From: Paenibacillus solanacearum | GTDB taxonomy: Bacteria > Bacillota > Bacilli > Paenibacillales > NBRC-103111 | Assembly (NCBI RefSeq): GCF_910593845.1 | Contig: NZ_CAJVAS010000036.1 | Location: 1-63,537, forward strand | DNA length: 63,537 nt | Reading direction: 5' to 3' | Shown: in pieces, positions 51,408-59,645 of the stretch | Layout of the letters: every line of letters begins with the position of its first letter | Numbering within the stretch: the stretch's first letter is position 1 | Program-made: the position numbers and the translations under genes | The notes under the pieces: generated by a model | Told to the model about the DNA's origin: nothing | Database searches by the model: none | The model's input: the letters and a program-made list of their open reading frames with translations, nothing else

Positions 51408-52721
51408 TTATTTGGCGGCCGCCTTCAACTCCGCCACTTTTTTGTCGATCGCTTCGTCCAGCTCGCGCAGCAGCGTATTGTTGTCTTTTTTCCCCGCGAT
51501 GATTTCATTGAACTTGGTTCGGACGAGGGAATCGACCGAATTATCGAAGTAAGGGCTTACATAAGGGTCCGATTGCTTATGCTTGAAGATGGCCTGCAAG
51601 TTTTTCCCCTTCAGCTCGGGCGAGTTGGCGGCAAACTGCTTCTGGATATCCGGGTTCTTCAATACCGTCGGATAGCCGGCGCGGTTCAGCTCCGTCTGCA
51701 TCTCGTCGGAATTCAAATACGTAATGATCTTGAACGCCTCGTCGGGATACTTGCTCGTCGGCGTTATGCCGAAATACGTGTAGTTCGTGTACGGATCGAC
51801 GCCCGGCGCCTCGGGATATGTCGGAACGGTCACGAGATCCCAGGCCAGCTGCGGGTATTGCTTGGTCGCCGTCATCATCGTGCTCGGATTGATGACGACC
51901 ATCGCAAGCGTTTCCTTGTAGAACGGTTCCATCACCTTGGCAATCGTTCCCGGGATCGGCACGTTGTTGCCGGGGATGCTGTACAGCTGTCTGAACATCT
52001 CCGCAGGACGCGACCAAGCGGACATATTCGCCTTGCCGTTCTTGTCGATCACCGACAAATTGAGCTGCGAAGCGATCATGTTGTAAAATTGCAAATCCAT
52101 GCCCCGGTACTGCACGCCGTTCTCCAGACGGGTCATGCGTGCGGCCAGCTTAATCGCTTCATCCCATGTCATCTCGTCTTTCGGCGCCGGCACGGCGAAT
52201 TTATCGAACAGCTGCTTGTTGTACAGCAGCGAGTGCCCGACCTTGGTCGTCGGCAAGCCGTACAGCTGTCCTTGCGCCCCGAAGCTCCGCATGCTCTGAA
52301 TCAGGCCAGGGTCATACCGCTCCAAATCGTAGTTGTACTTCTTGATCAGCGGTGTCAAATCCATCTCCATCTTCACCGGCATCACGTTAAAGATCATGAA
52401 GTTTTTCGTCTGCTTGATCATATCGGGCGGGTTGCCGGCCGCGATCAGCTTATCCAGGCTGAGCTCCTGCGAGGCGATCCGCTCCAGCGTCACGTTCGGA
52501 AACTTTTTCTTGATCGGATCGACCAACGTCTCCTTGAACATTTGCTCGTTGTCGCCGGTCCATACTTTGAGCGTCAGCGGCTCTGAAGTGGATAACCGGT
52601 CCGGCTTTTCGGCTTGCGGCGCCGGCTTCGCTTCCTGTCCGCCGCCGTTCTGCGTGCACGCCGCCATGAATGCGGCCAATACGCAAATGGACATGCAGGC
52701 CGCTCCTGCTTTATTCAACAT
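51408..52721 (-). CDS. sugar ABC transporter substrate-binding lipoprotein
   Basis: 437 residues of the family 1 extracellular binding proteins. Signal peptide with lipobox FMAAC (Cys near 22), then LKVWTGDNEQMFKETLVDPI, QLYGLPTTKVGHSLLYNKQL and YFGITPTSKYPDEAFKII. No permease or ATPase genes lie in this operon, so it must use membrane components encoded elsewhere, or serve as an extracellular binder. First gene of the operon; upstream are a cre-like site (52835-52848) and an IclR-type palindrome (52910-52928). Confidence 0.9.
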   Translation of the reverse strand: MLNKAGAACMSICVLAAFMAACTQNGGGQEAKPAPQAEKPDRLSTSEPLTLKVWTGDNEQMFKETLVDPIKKKFPNVTLERIASQELSLDKLIAAGNPPDMIKQTKNFMIFNVMPVKMEMDLTPLIKKYNYDLERYDPGLIQSMRSFGAQGQLYGLPTTKVGHSLLYNKQLFDKFAVPAPKDEMTWDEAIKLAARMTRLENGVQYRGMDLQFYNMIASQLNLSVIDKNGKANMSAWSRPAEMFRQLYSIPGNNVPIPGTIAKVMEPFYKETLAMVVINPSTMMTATKQYPQLAWDLVTVPTYPEAPGVDPYTNYTYFGITPTSKYPDEAFKIITYLNSDEMQTELNRAGYPTVLKNPDIQKQFAANSPELKGKNLQAIFKHKQSDPYVSPYFDNSVDSLVRTKFNEIIAGKKDNNTLLRELDEAIDKKVAELKAAAK

Positions 52722-52834
52722 TCACACAACCCCTCCTGTGGATCCGGGATGGATCCGCTTTCTTTTTTGGAATGAATGGTCGAGACCTTTCTTTCTTACG
52801 AGTTGGCGATAAGGCTGGACGATTTGAAGTTTTT

Positions 52835-52848
52835 TGTAAGCGCTTAAT
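52835..52848. promoter_or_regulatory. cre-like site (CcpA)
   Basis: TGTAAGCGCTTAAT fits the catabolite-responsive consensus at about 12 of 14 positions and lies between the IclR palindrome and the binding-protein gene. Catabolite control is expected for such an operon; unproven. Confidence 0.5.
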
Positions 52849-52909
52849 ATTTTAACGCACGGTTATGTTTTCATTGACTCCATGCCCCCTTGACTATTTT
52901 ATTTCATAA

Positions 52910-52928
52910 TATGAGATTTAATCTCATA
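52910..52928. promoter_or_regulatory. IclR-type operator upstream of the binding-protein gene
   Basis: Perfect palindrome TATGAGATTTAATCTCATA (nine-base arms, one-base centre). A near copy lies upstream of iclR at 53789-53807. Confidence 0.7.
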
Positions 52929-52943
52929 ATGATTTCATATAAT

Positions 52944-52980
52944 AAACTGCACCGTTTCCAGCTATGCTTCGGTGCAGTTT
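52944..52980 (-). terminator. hairpin after iclR
   Basis: A perfect 11-bp stem (52944-52954 with 52970-52980) directly after the iclR stop. The T tract on the minus strand is short. Confidence 0.6.
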
Positions 52981-52987
52981 GTTATGC

Positions 52988-53761
52988 TTACAGACGGCTG
53001 CCTAGTTTTGCCGAAATACGATAGACGGCGGGCAGCAGCTCGCGGACGATGCGCTGTTCGTTCTCCTCGGTAAAATCATGCGCGGGACAAGATACGCTGA
53101 TCGCCGCTACGACTTCGTCGCGGTGGTCGCGGATCGGCGCCGCTACGCAGCAGCTGATGATGGAATGCTCCTGCCGGTCGACGGCGTATCCATTCCGCCG
53201 AACGTTGGCGAGCTCTTGCCAATAAGCTTCGGCATCGGTGATCGTATGCGGCGTCCTGGCGGCCATGTCGCATTGCAGCAGGAACCGTTCCACCTCTTCC
53301 CGCGGCTTCCAGGCCGTCAGCGCTTTGCCCAGCGCCGTGCTGTAGATCGCGACTTTCCTGCCGATCGGAGCGCGGCTGATGACCGAGCCGACGCCTTCCA
53401 GACTCTCGATGTAGACGACCTCGCCTTCGGACAGCACCGCCAGATGCGTCGTTTCGCCCAAGCTGTGGACGAGTCGCTTCAGCTCCTGCGCCGCCACCTC
53501 GTTGAGGCGCCTGCTTTTGAATAAATAGCCTTGCAGCTGCAGCACCTTCATGCCCAGAAAATACTTCTTGCTCTCCGGCTCCTGCTCCACGTAGCCCCGA
53601 TGCTCCAGCAGCGAAACGAGCCGGTGCGCAGTGGACAAATTCAGCTTTTCGAGCTCAGCCAAATCTTTAATGCGTATGCCGCTCTCGCAGCTTGCGATCG
53701 TCTCGAGCAAATTGAGCGCCCGCTCGACCGATTGTACGGAGTAGATTGATTTTTCAGCCAT
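52988..53761 (-). CDS. IclR-family transcriptional regulator
   Basis: 257 residues. The N-terminal winged helix (VQSVERALNLLETIASCESG, IKDLAELEKLNLSTAHRLVS) is followed by a GAF-like IclR effector domain (APIGRKVAIYSTALGKALTA, GYAVDRQEHSIISCCVAAPI). It probably controls the operon starting at 52721 and itself, since two copies of one palindrome sit in front of both. The effector may be a sugar acid or sialic acid derivative (inference). ATG 53761 has TACGAGGATC upstream. Confidence 0.9.
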   Translation of the reverse strand: MAEKSIYSVQSVERALNLLETIASCESGIRIKDLAELEKLNLSTAHRLVSLLEHRGYVEQEPESKKYFLGMKVLQLQGYLFKSRRLNEVAAQELKRLVHSLGETTHLAVLSEGEVVYIESLEGVGSVISRAPIGRKVAIYSTALGKALTAWKPREEVERFLLQCDMAARTPHTITDAEAYWQELANVRRNGYAVDRQEHSIISCCVAAPIRDHRDEVVAAISVSCPAHDFTEENEQRIVRELLPAVYRISAKLGSRL

Positions 53762-53788
53762 TGCGTTAGATCCTCGTAACTTTCATAA

Positions 53789-53807
53789 TATGAGATTTAA
53801 TTTCGTA
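53789..53807. promoter_or_regulatory. IclR-type operator upstream of iclR
   Basis: TATGAGATTTAATTTCGTA; two positions in the right arm differ from the perfect palindrome at 52910-52928, and the left 13 bases plus the flanking TTTCATAA are identical. The sequence beyond 53812 to 53900 shows a second cre-like element (GGAAAGCGTTTTAA on the minus strand). Confidence 0.65.
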
Positions 53808-53975
53808 TTATAATTTAATTTTAAAACGCTTTCCAATAGGTGTCAAGCGCGAACTGCGACGACGCTGCCCAAATTTCCTTACACGTTATCTAGTCCAGTC
53901 CATGCTATGCCGCCTTCATGGCGCTATCGTGGCATGCAGGACGGCCTCTAACAGATTGGCGGGTTGCCGAACGCA

Positions 53976-54011
53976 CAAAAACCGCCCGAACCCAAACTCG
54001 TTTCGGACGGT
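53976..54011 (-). terminator. Rho-independent terminator of the PhyH gene
   Basis: Stem 53981-53990 with 54002-54011 (one G-U pair), then TTTTTG on the minus strand, 36 bases after the stop at 54047. Confidence 0.75.
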
Positions 54012-54046
54012 CTTGCCGTTGCCATACCGGTGTTACGGGCGAGCTC

Positions 54047-54799
54047 TCAGGCGAGAATCTCGCGAATCCCCGGCCAATGAAGCCAAATGTCGGTCATCGG
54101 CGCTTTCCAATCCTTATCATGGTCCACATGCTTCACGCGGAAGAAGATCGCGTATCTCGGGAAGGGCGAGACGTTCGGCGCCACGCCGTGAGCGAGCTGG
54201 TAATGGACAAGAAAGACGTCCCCCGGCTCCCCTGTCGTCTGCACCGGCTGCGGCAGCTCCACCTTCGGCATGCCGTTCAGCAGCGATTCCGGGCCGTGTT
54301 CACGGAAATAATTCTCATACATGCGATGGGTCCCCGGCCATACCGTGAAATTGCCGGAAAATGAAGTGCGGACCGGGCTGAGCAGTACGCCGACGAGCAT
54401 CGTGAAGTTGCTGATCTTCCCCTCCGGCACCCCGTTCGTCGGCGTATACATGCCGTCGAGATGACAGCGCGGCTCGCCGGGCGGGTCCTGCAGCGAAGGG
54501 AAGCGGAGGGCGATCTGCCCGCGCCCGATCGGACGCGACGCTCCCTCGCCGAGCAAGCCTTGCACCATATCCGCCACCGGCGTCTTGTTGTACAAGTCCG
54601 CGATGGCGGACTGGCCTTGCAGCTCCGGGCAAAACGATTGCGCGCGAAAGATCGGCATATCTGCGACATTCATTCCCTGCCCGACGGAGTGGTTAATATG
54701 GCGCATCGCCTCGTCAACCATCACTTGGGGGATTACGCCGGGTACATGGATATACCCGTTATCCAGCATCGAGCGCTTTTGTTCATACGTAAGCTTCAT
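54047..54799 (-). CDS. phytanoyl-CoA dioxygenase (PhyH) family protein
   Basis: 250 residues of the Fe(II)/2-oxoglutarate-dependent double-stranded beta helix. The iron triad is visible as CHLDGM (His and Asp near 130-132) and a distal His in VHYQLAHGVAPN, with a 2-oxoglutarate-binding Arg after it (FPRYAIFFR). Bacterial members hydroxylate small molecules such as ectoine, phosphonates or secondary metabolites; the substrate is unknown. ATG 54799 is chosen for GGGAGGT upstream; the reading to 54847 lacks a site. Own terminator, so monocistronic. Confidence 0.82.
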   Translation of the reverse strand: MKLTYEQKRSMLDNGYIHVPGVIPQVMVDEAMRHINHSVGQGMNVADMPIFRAQSFCPELQGQSAIADLYNKTPVADMVQGLLGEGASRPIGRGQIALRFPSLQDPPGEPRCHLDGMYTPTNGVPEGKISNFTMLVGVLLSPVRTSFSGNFTVWPGTHRMYENYFREHGPESLLNGMPKVELPQPVQTTGEPGDVFLVHYQLAHGVAPNVSPFPRYAIFFRVKHVDHDKDWKAPMTDIWLHWPGIREILA

Positions 54800-54968
54800 C
54801 GTTCTACCTCCCAGATCATGTCCTCTATCGAAATGCATACGCTGCATGGCTTCGAAACATTCGGGAATCCGTTTCTTCTTATGAATGTGACCGAGGTGAA
54901 ATGGATACGATGGCTTGCTTGCGTGGACATTGACTTTCCTGAGCTAAGACCCTTTCGGCAAAGAAAGC

Positions 54969-55151
54969 CTAAGCGTCGGACTTGCCACCCTGTGGATTAC
55001 CGGTACCGGTAGCGCCATCCTGGCGCTTCGTACCTTTGCTTTTATAAGGCTTGGGGGCGTTTTTGGCTCTGTTGGCGCTGGCTTGCCACCGGTTCCAGCC
55101 CTTCTTGTCGGTTCCTCTGCCTGTTCCGCCCTTGCCTTTCGCTTTACTCAC
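54969..55151 (-). CDS. small basic Gly/Lys-rich protein (DUF3934-like)
   Basis: 60 residues beginning MSKAKGKGGTGRGTDKKGWN and containing WQASANRAKNAPKPYKSKGT. The composition and pattern match the DUF3934 family of small Bacillales proteins as I recall it; the role is unknown, and the charge suggests nucleic-acid binding. GTG start with GGAG about nine bases upstream. Set apart from the ABC operon by the hairpin at 55196-55243. Confidence 0.7.
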   Translation of the reverse strand: MSKAKGKGGTGRGTDKKGWNRWQASANRAKNAPKPYKSKGTKRQDGATGTGNPQGGKSDA

Positions 55152-55195
55152 AACATCACTCCATCATGATCATTTTGCTAATATCCCTTTGAACC

Positions 55196-55243
55196 AAAAA
55201 AGTACTGCCAGTGCAACAACGACTTGTGCTTACGGCAGTACTT
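55196..55243 (-). terminator. terminator of the sugar ABC operon
   Basis: A perfect 10-bp stem AAGTACTGCC (55200-55209) with GGCAGTACTT (55234-55243), then TTTTT on the minus strand. About 155 bases past the stop at 55399. Confidence 0.75.
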
Positions 55244-55398
55244 CTCTTTTGAAGTTATATCAACTATATACTTGCATTGCTTTATTTTCAAGCAAGTATT
55301 GACGATCATTCCGAATGGTCCCGCGCATAACAGCTGAGGCCGTAGCCCCGTTTACACCGAACGCCTCTTCATTTCATTCGTTCATGCAACCCTGATCG

Positions 55399-56268
55399 CT
55401 ACCCTTTCACGGCCGAGCTCGAGACGCCTTCAATAATAAACCGCTGGCCGAACATGAAGATGATCAGCATCGGCAGCACCGCGGCGAACGAGGCCGCCAT
55501 CATGCTGTTGTAGTCAATGTAGTTCACGTCGATGAAGCTTTGCAGGCCGAGCGGAATGGTGAACAAATCCTTGTCGATCAAAAACACGAGCGCCCGCTCG
55601 TAATCGTTCCAGTGCCAGGAAAAGTCGATGATCGTGAACGTGGCGAGCACCGGCTTGGCGAGCGGCAGCATCATGCGGAAAAAGATCGTGAAGTGCCCCG
55701 CCCCGTCGATCATTGCGGATTCGGATATATCGACCGGAACGGACAGGAAAAACTGCCGGATCATAAACACGCCGTAAATCGTAAACAAGTTCGGCAGGAT
55801 GAGCGCCCAGTGCGTATTGTAAATGCCCATCCAGTCGAACATGAGGAACTGGGGCACGAACAATATTTGCGGCGGAATGAGCATCATCGATAAATAAAAG
55901 ACGAACAGCACATCTCTGCCTTTGAACTGAATATTGGAAAAGCCGTAAGCGGTGATGGCCGCCAGCAGAACGGCGCCGAGCGAGCTGATCAGTGCGATCT
56001 TGAGCGAGTTCAAATAATAAATGACGAAGCTGTCGTTGCCCGTCCATACTTTGATGTGGTGGTCGAGCACGATCGGGGACGGAATCCACTTGATCGGAAA
56101 GTGGAACACGTCTTGCGGCGAGCTGAACGAGGTCGTGATCATCCATAAAAACGGAATGACCATGGCGATGCCCGTCGCGAACAGGACGGCCGTCAAAATA
56201 AGCATTTTGAAATCGATAGGGATCGATTTGATGCCGGCAGACGCATGGGTGACTTTCGTTTGTTCCAT
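55399..56268 (-). CDS. carbohydrate ABC transporter permease (MalG-like)
   Basis: 289 residues, six membrane helices. The EAA loop is ESAMIDGAGHFTIFFRMMLP, and the N-terminal ATGIAMVIPFLWMITTSFSS is typical of CUT1 permeases. ATG 56268 has AAGGGGG upstream. Paired with the MalF-like permease gene 14 bases upstream. Confidence 0.9.
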   Translation of the reverse strand: MEQTKVTHASAGIKSIPIDFKMLILTAVLFATGIAMVIPFLWMITTSFSSPQDVFHFPIKWIPSPIVLDHHIKVWTGNDSFVIYYLNSLKIALISSLGAVLLAAITAYGFSNIQFKGRDVLFVFYLSMMLIPPQILFVPQFLMFDWMGIYNTHWALILPNLFTIYGVFMIRQFFLSVPVDISESAMIDGAGHFTIFFRMMLPLAKPVLATFTIIDFSWHWNDYERALVFLIDKDLFTIPLGLQSFIDVNYIDYNSMMAASFAAVLPMLIIFMFGQRFIIEGVSSSAVKG

Positions 56269-56282
56269 CGTATCCCCCTTTC

Positions 56283-57158
56283 TCAGTAATGGACCCATTT
56301 TTTCTGGCCATACCACTGGAACAGCGTAATGAGCAAGATGAACGCGAACAATACGATCGAAATCGTCGAAGCGTAGCCCATCTCATAATAGCGGAAAGCG
56401 GTTTTGTACACGTACAGCGACAGCACCTGCGAGCTCGTTCCCGGACCGCCGTGGGTGACGGCCTCCATGATGCCGAACGCTTTGACCGTAACCACGAAGC
56501 CGGTCAGCAGCAGGAAGAATGTCGTCGGGCTGACGAGCGGAAGAATGACATGACGGATCGTATGCCTCGCCTTGGCTCCGTCCATTTTGGCGGCCTCCAG
56601 CAATTCCTTCGGCACCTCCTGCAATGCGGCCAAATAAATGATCATGTTGTACCCGAGCAGCAGCCAAATCCAGATGATATCGTAAGCCAGCATCGGCGTA
56701 GTCGTCGTGGAAAACCATCCGGGCGGATGGGCTATGCCTACCGAGCGCAGAAGCTGGTTGATCGGCCCGTTCTTCGCATCGAACAGCAGCATCCACACGA
56801 ACGCTACCGCGACACCACTGGTAATATAAGGGAGGAAGTACATGGCACGCAGCCAATTTTTCAAATATACCTGCTTGTTCAGCAGCAGCGCCACGAAAAA
56901 GGCCAGTACAACCGACACGGGTACCGACAACAAGAACACGAACGTGTTCCGCAAAGCTTCATAGAACACTTCATCCTGAAACAATCGCTGAAAGTTGGCC
57001 CATCCGACGAAATCGGCCGTCTTGGTCGTGAACTTCCAATTCGTAAACGAAATAACGAACGTGAATACAGCCGGAATAAAGAAAAATACGGTGACGCCGA
57101 TAATATTGGGAAGCACGAAGAAATAACCGGCAAGCTGTTGCTTTTTTCCCCATTTCAT
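56283..57158 (-). CDS. carbohydrate ABC transporter permease (MalF-like)
   Basis: 291 residues. Six membrane helices, with EAA loop KELLEAAKMDGAKARHTIRH and FFVLPNIIGVTVFFFIPAVF at the start. CTGGAGG precedes ATG 57158. It lies between the binding-protein and MalG-like genes. Confidence 0.9.
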   Translation of the reverse strand: MKWGKKQQLAGYFFVLPNIIGVTVFFFIPAVFTFVISFTNWKFTTKTADFVGWANFQRLFQDEVFYEALRNTFVFLLSVPVSVVLAFFVALLLNKQVYLKNWLRAMYFLPYITSGVAVAFVWMLLFDAKNGPINQLLRSVGIAHPPGWFSTTTTPMLAYDIIWIWLLLGYNMIIYLAALQEVPKELLEAAKMDGAKARHTIRHVILPLVSPTTFFLLLTGFVVTVKAFGIMEAVTHGGPGTSSQVLSLYVYKTAFRYYEMGYASTISIVLFAFILLITLFQWYGQKKWVHY

Positions 57159-57244
57159 AGACAAGTCCTCCAGTTGATTTAAAGGGGCGCGCCTTCTAAA
57201 GAGAGAAGAAGTGCCGCAACGCCTGCGCCGCGGCACCCGACTCG

Positions 57245-58549
57245 TTATTTATTTTGCTGCAAGTAGGTGTTATGGCTCTTGACCACCTTGCTGAACACTT
57301 GATCCAGCGTCTGGTCGTTGGTGAAATACAGCTGGTATTCTTTTTTCCGGGCGTCGATCATTTGCTGCGGCAGGCTGCTCTGGAATGTTTTGAAATCGTT
57401 GTTGAACAGCACTTTCTTAACGGAATCGACGTCATACAGCTTGTCGACGCCATCGAGCAAAATTTGCATCGATTTGTCCGTACTGACCGCCTTGGATGAC
57501 GGGATGCGTCCGCCCTTCGTCAGCGGGAGCATGCCTCCGTCGGCGTACCATTTCATAAACTTCCACGCCGCCTCGATATTTTTCGATTTCGGATTGATCG
57601 CGATCGCATCGCCCAAGCCGCCGAAGACGCGGTGATTCTTCTGATCCTCCGTCACTTTCGGAATCGGGGCAATCGCAATTTTGAAATTGCGCGGGTAATC
57701 CTTCAAATTGTTGGCGAAGCGGAAAATCCACTCGCCTGCGTAGAACATGCCGGCATTGCCCTTCAGGAATTCGTCCTCCACCCGCATTTTGTTAGCCAGC
57801 TGCTCGCCGTACATCGGGATGCTCTTGTCCTCGTACATCATGCCATGCATCGTTTCCAATATTTTGCGCGTATACGGGTTATCCAGATTTGACGTGCCGT
57901 CCGGCTTCACGAACCCTTCCGTTACGATCGGCGAATCGAGCACGAAATCCCACGTCACCATGTCTTCGACAAGTCCCCACGGTTTGACGCCGGCCAACGT
58001 TTTGGCGTATTTGCGCATATCGCTCCAGGTCCAGTTGTAAGGTACCGGAAGCCCCGCTTTGTCGAGCGCTTCTTTGTTGAGCCATACGAAGTGCAAATCT
58101 CTCTTCGTCGGCATCGCGAAGTATTTGCCGTCCACTTTCCAATCCGCCGCATTCGGCCCCATCATCTCGTCGATGTTGTAATCCTTGAATTGGCCGAGAT
58201 CGAGCGCCAGACCGGACTTCGCCCTGCCTTGGAACCTCGCGAAGTTGTACGTCGCATACAGGTCGACATCCTGACCGGTCATTAACGCCGTATCGAGCTT
58301 GACGTTGCCGACATCGTCGTTGACGAAGCGCACGTACTCCACTTGAATATCCGGGTTTTCCTTATTCCACTGGTCGACCACTTCCTGAGGACCCGCTTCC
58401 ACGGGCACCCCGCCCCAAAACTTGAGATGCACGACATTCTTCTTATCGGAGCCGGCGGCGCTTCCCTCGTCCTTCTTGGCACAGCCTGCGAGAGAGCCTC
58501 CCGCCAGCAGCAAGCTAAGCGTAAACAAACCAACCTGTCTCATCTTCAT
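57245..58549 (-). CDS. sugar ABC transporter substrate-binding lipoprotein
   Basis: 434 residues. Signal peptide with lipobox LAGC (Cys near 23), then family 1 features: VVHLKFWGGVPVEAGPQEVV, KYFAMPTKRDLHFVWLNKEA and AGMFYAGEWIFRFANN. First gene of a three-gene operon without an ATPase gene; in Paenibacillus-like bacteria such importers usually share an MsmX-type ATPase encoded elsewhere. Lies next to YesM/YesN genes that probably sense the same sugar. The start at ATG 58549 follows GGGGGAAG at ten bases. In 58550-58820 I see only a near-palindrome ATGCAAATTCGCAT (58774-58787). Confidence 0.9.
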   Translation of the reverse strand: MKMRQVGLFTLSLLLAGGSLAGCAKKDEGSAAGSDKKNVVHLKFWGGVPVEAGPQEVVDQWNKENPDIQVEYVRFVNDDVGNVKLDTALMTGQDVDLYATYNFARFQGRAKSGLALDLGQFKDYNIDEMMGPNAADWKVDGKYFAMPTKRDLHFVWLNKEALDKAGLPVPYNWTWSDMRKYAKTLAGVKPWGLVEDMVTWDFVLDSPIVTEGFVKPDGTSNLDNPYTRKILETMHGMMYEDKSIPMYGEQLANKMRVEDEFLKGNAGMFYAGEWIFRFANNLKDYPRNFKIAIAPIPKVTEDQKNHRVFGGLGDAIAINPKSKNIEAAWKFMKWYADGGMLPLTKGGRIPSSKAVSTDKSMQILLDGVDKLYDVDSVKKVLFNNDFKTFQSSLPQQMIDARKKEYQLYFTNDQTLDQVFSKVVKSHNTYLQQNK

Positions 58550-58820
58550 GATCGCATCACTTCCCCCACTAAGTAGTTGTTGTTCTCTGTCCATCAGTCC
58601 TGCGCTTCTTCCCGGACGGCGCCGGAATGGCCCCGACCGGGATTCGCTCGTCTTGCCGATTGCGCTTTCGCAGGTTCCCATTGCCCATTGCCTTTGCCCT
58701 TGGTACACCCAATGATAACAAGCTCCCGGGGGAAGCGTAATGAACAAATATGTCATCTGCATGGAAGAAAACGATGCAAATTCGCATGGAACAATTCTGT
58801 ACATTGATGTTGCTAAAGTC

Positions 58821-58868
58821 CAAAAACCGCATTCGGCGCAGGCGGAGTGCTCCACCTCGGAATGCGGT
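58821..58868 (-). terminator. terminator of the yesMN-type operon
   Basis: Perfect 9-bp stem (58826-58834 with 58860-58868) followed by TTTTT on the minus strand, ten bases past the response-regulator stop. Separates it from the ABC operon. Confidence 0.8.
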
Positions 58869-58877
58869 CGTTTCGCG

Positions 58878-59645
58878 CTATTTGACGTTTTGCCTATATT
58901 GGCTCGGAGTCGTTCCGGTGCATCGCTTGAATATTTTAATGAAGTAATTGTCGTTCACAAATCCGACCTTCTGGCCGATTTCATGGATCGTCAAGTCGGT
59001 TTCGAGCAAATAACGGATCGCCCGATGGACCCGGACCTCGTGAAGGTAATGAATCAAGGTTGTACCTATCTTTTTCTTGAATAAGGCGCTGACGTAGTTC
59101 TCGCCCATCATGACATACCGCGCAAGCGACTTCACAGAAATGTCCTTATCGTAGTTTTGTTCAATATACGATAATATTTTGTTCAATTCGGGATGAGATA
59201 TGTTCCGTTCGGGCGCCGCGGCGTTATGCTGATGCTGCGTCTGGTCCGGCGGCTGCTTGGCCTTGGCCAGCGTCAGCTCGTTGTTGATTTTGGACAGCGT
59301 TTCCCTCAGGTCGTTGACGCTCATCGACAGCTTCAGAATATAGTTGGAGGCGCCGTACTCCATCGCTTGACGCATATATTCGAAATCGCCAATACAGGTG
59401 AGCATGACGAACTTGCTCGTCATCCCCGCCCTGCGCGCTTCCTTCAGCAGCTCGACCCCGTCCATCCCCGGCATCATAATGTCCGTAATGACCAGATCGG
59501 GTGGCTCCTTCTTCATCAGCTCCAGCGCTTCCAGTCCGTCGCCCGCCTCGGCCACCAGCGTAAAGTTCATCTCTTCCCAGCGGATCAGCTCCTTCACGGA
59601 TTCCCGGACGAACACCTCATCCTCGACGATCATCACCTTCCACAA
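58878..59645 (-). CDS. YesN-type response regulator (receiver plus AraC HTH)
   Basis: 255 residues from a TTG start. The receiver domain holds acidic VEDE, phospho-acceptor Asp in LVITDIMMPGMDG and Lys in ASNYILKLSMSV. The C-terminal AraC-type DNA-binding domain is near 155-255 (ISVKSLARYVMMGENYVSAL, GQKVGFVNDNYFIKIFKRCT). TTG 59645 has AAAGGGGG upstream and lies within the end of the kinase gene (29-base overlap); ATG 59666 is an alternative. Likely activator of the adjacent sugar ABC operon. Confidence 0.9.
   Translation of the reverse strand: MWKVMIVEDEVFVRESVKELIRWEEMNFTLVAEAGDGLEALELMKKEPPDLVITDIMMPGMDGVELLKEARRAGMTSKFVMLTCIGDFEYMRQAMEYGASNYILKLSMSVNDLRETLSKINNELTLAKAKQPPDQTQHQHNAAAPERNISHPELNKILSYIEQNYDKDISVKSLARYVMMGENYVSALFKKKIGTTLIHYLHEVRVHRAIRYLLETDLTIHEIGQKVGFVNDNYFIKIFKRCTGTTPSQYRQNVK

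Noticed and set aside
50226..52586. 786-codon plus-strand ORF across the sialidase and binding-protein genes
   Set aside because: Composition rich in Arg, Leu, His and Gln without motifs, while both minus-strand proteins have clear domains and ribosome sites.
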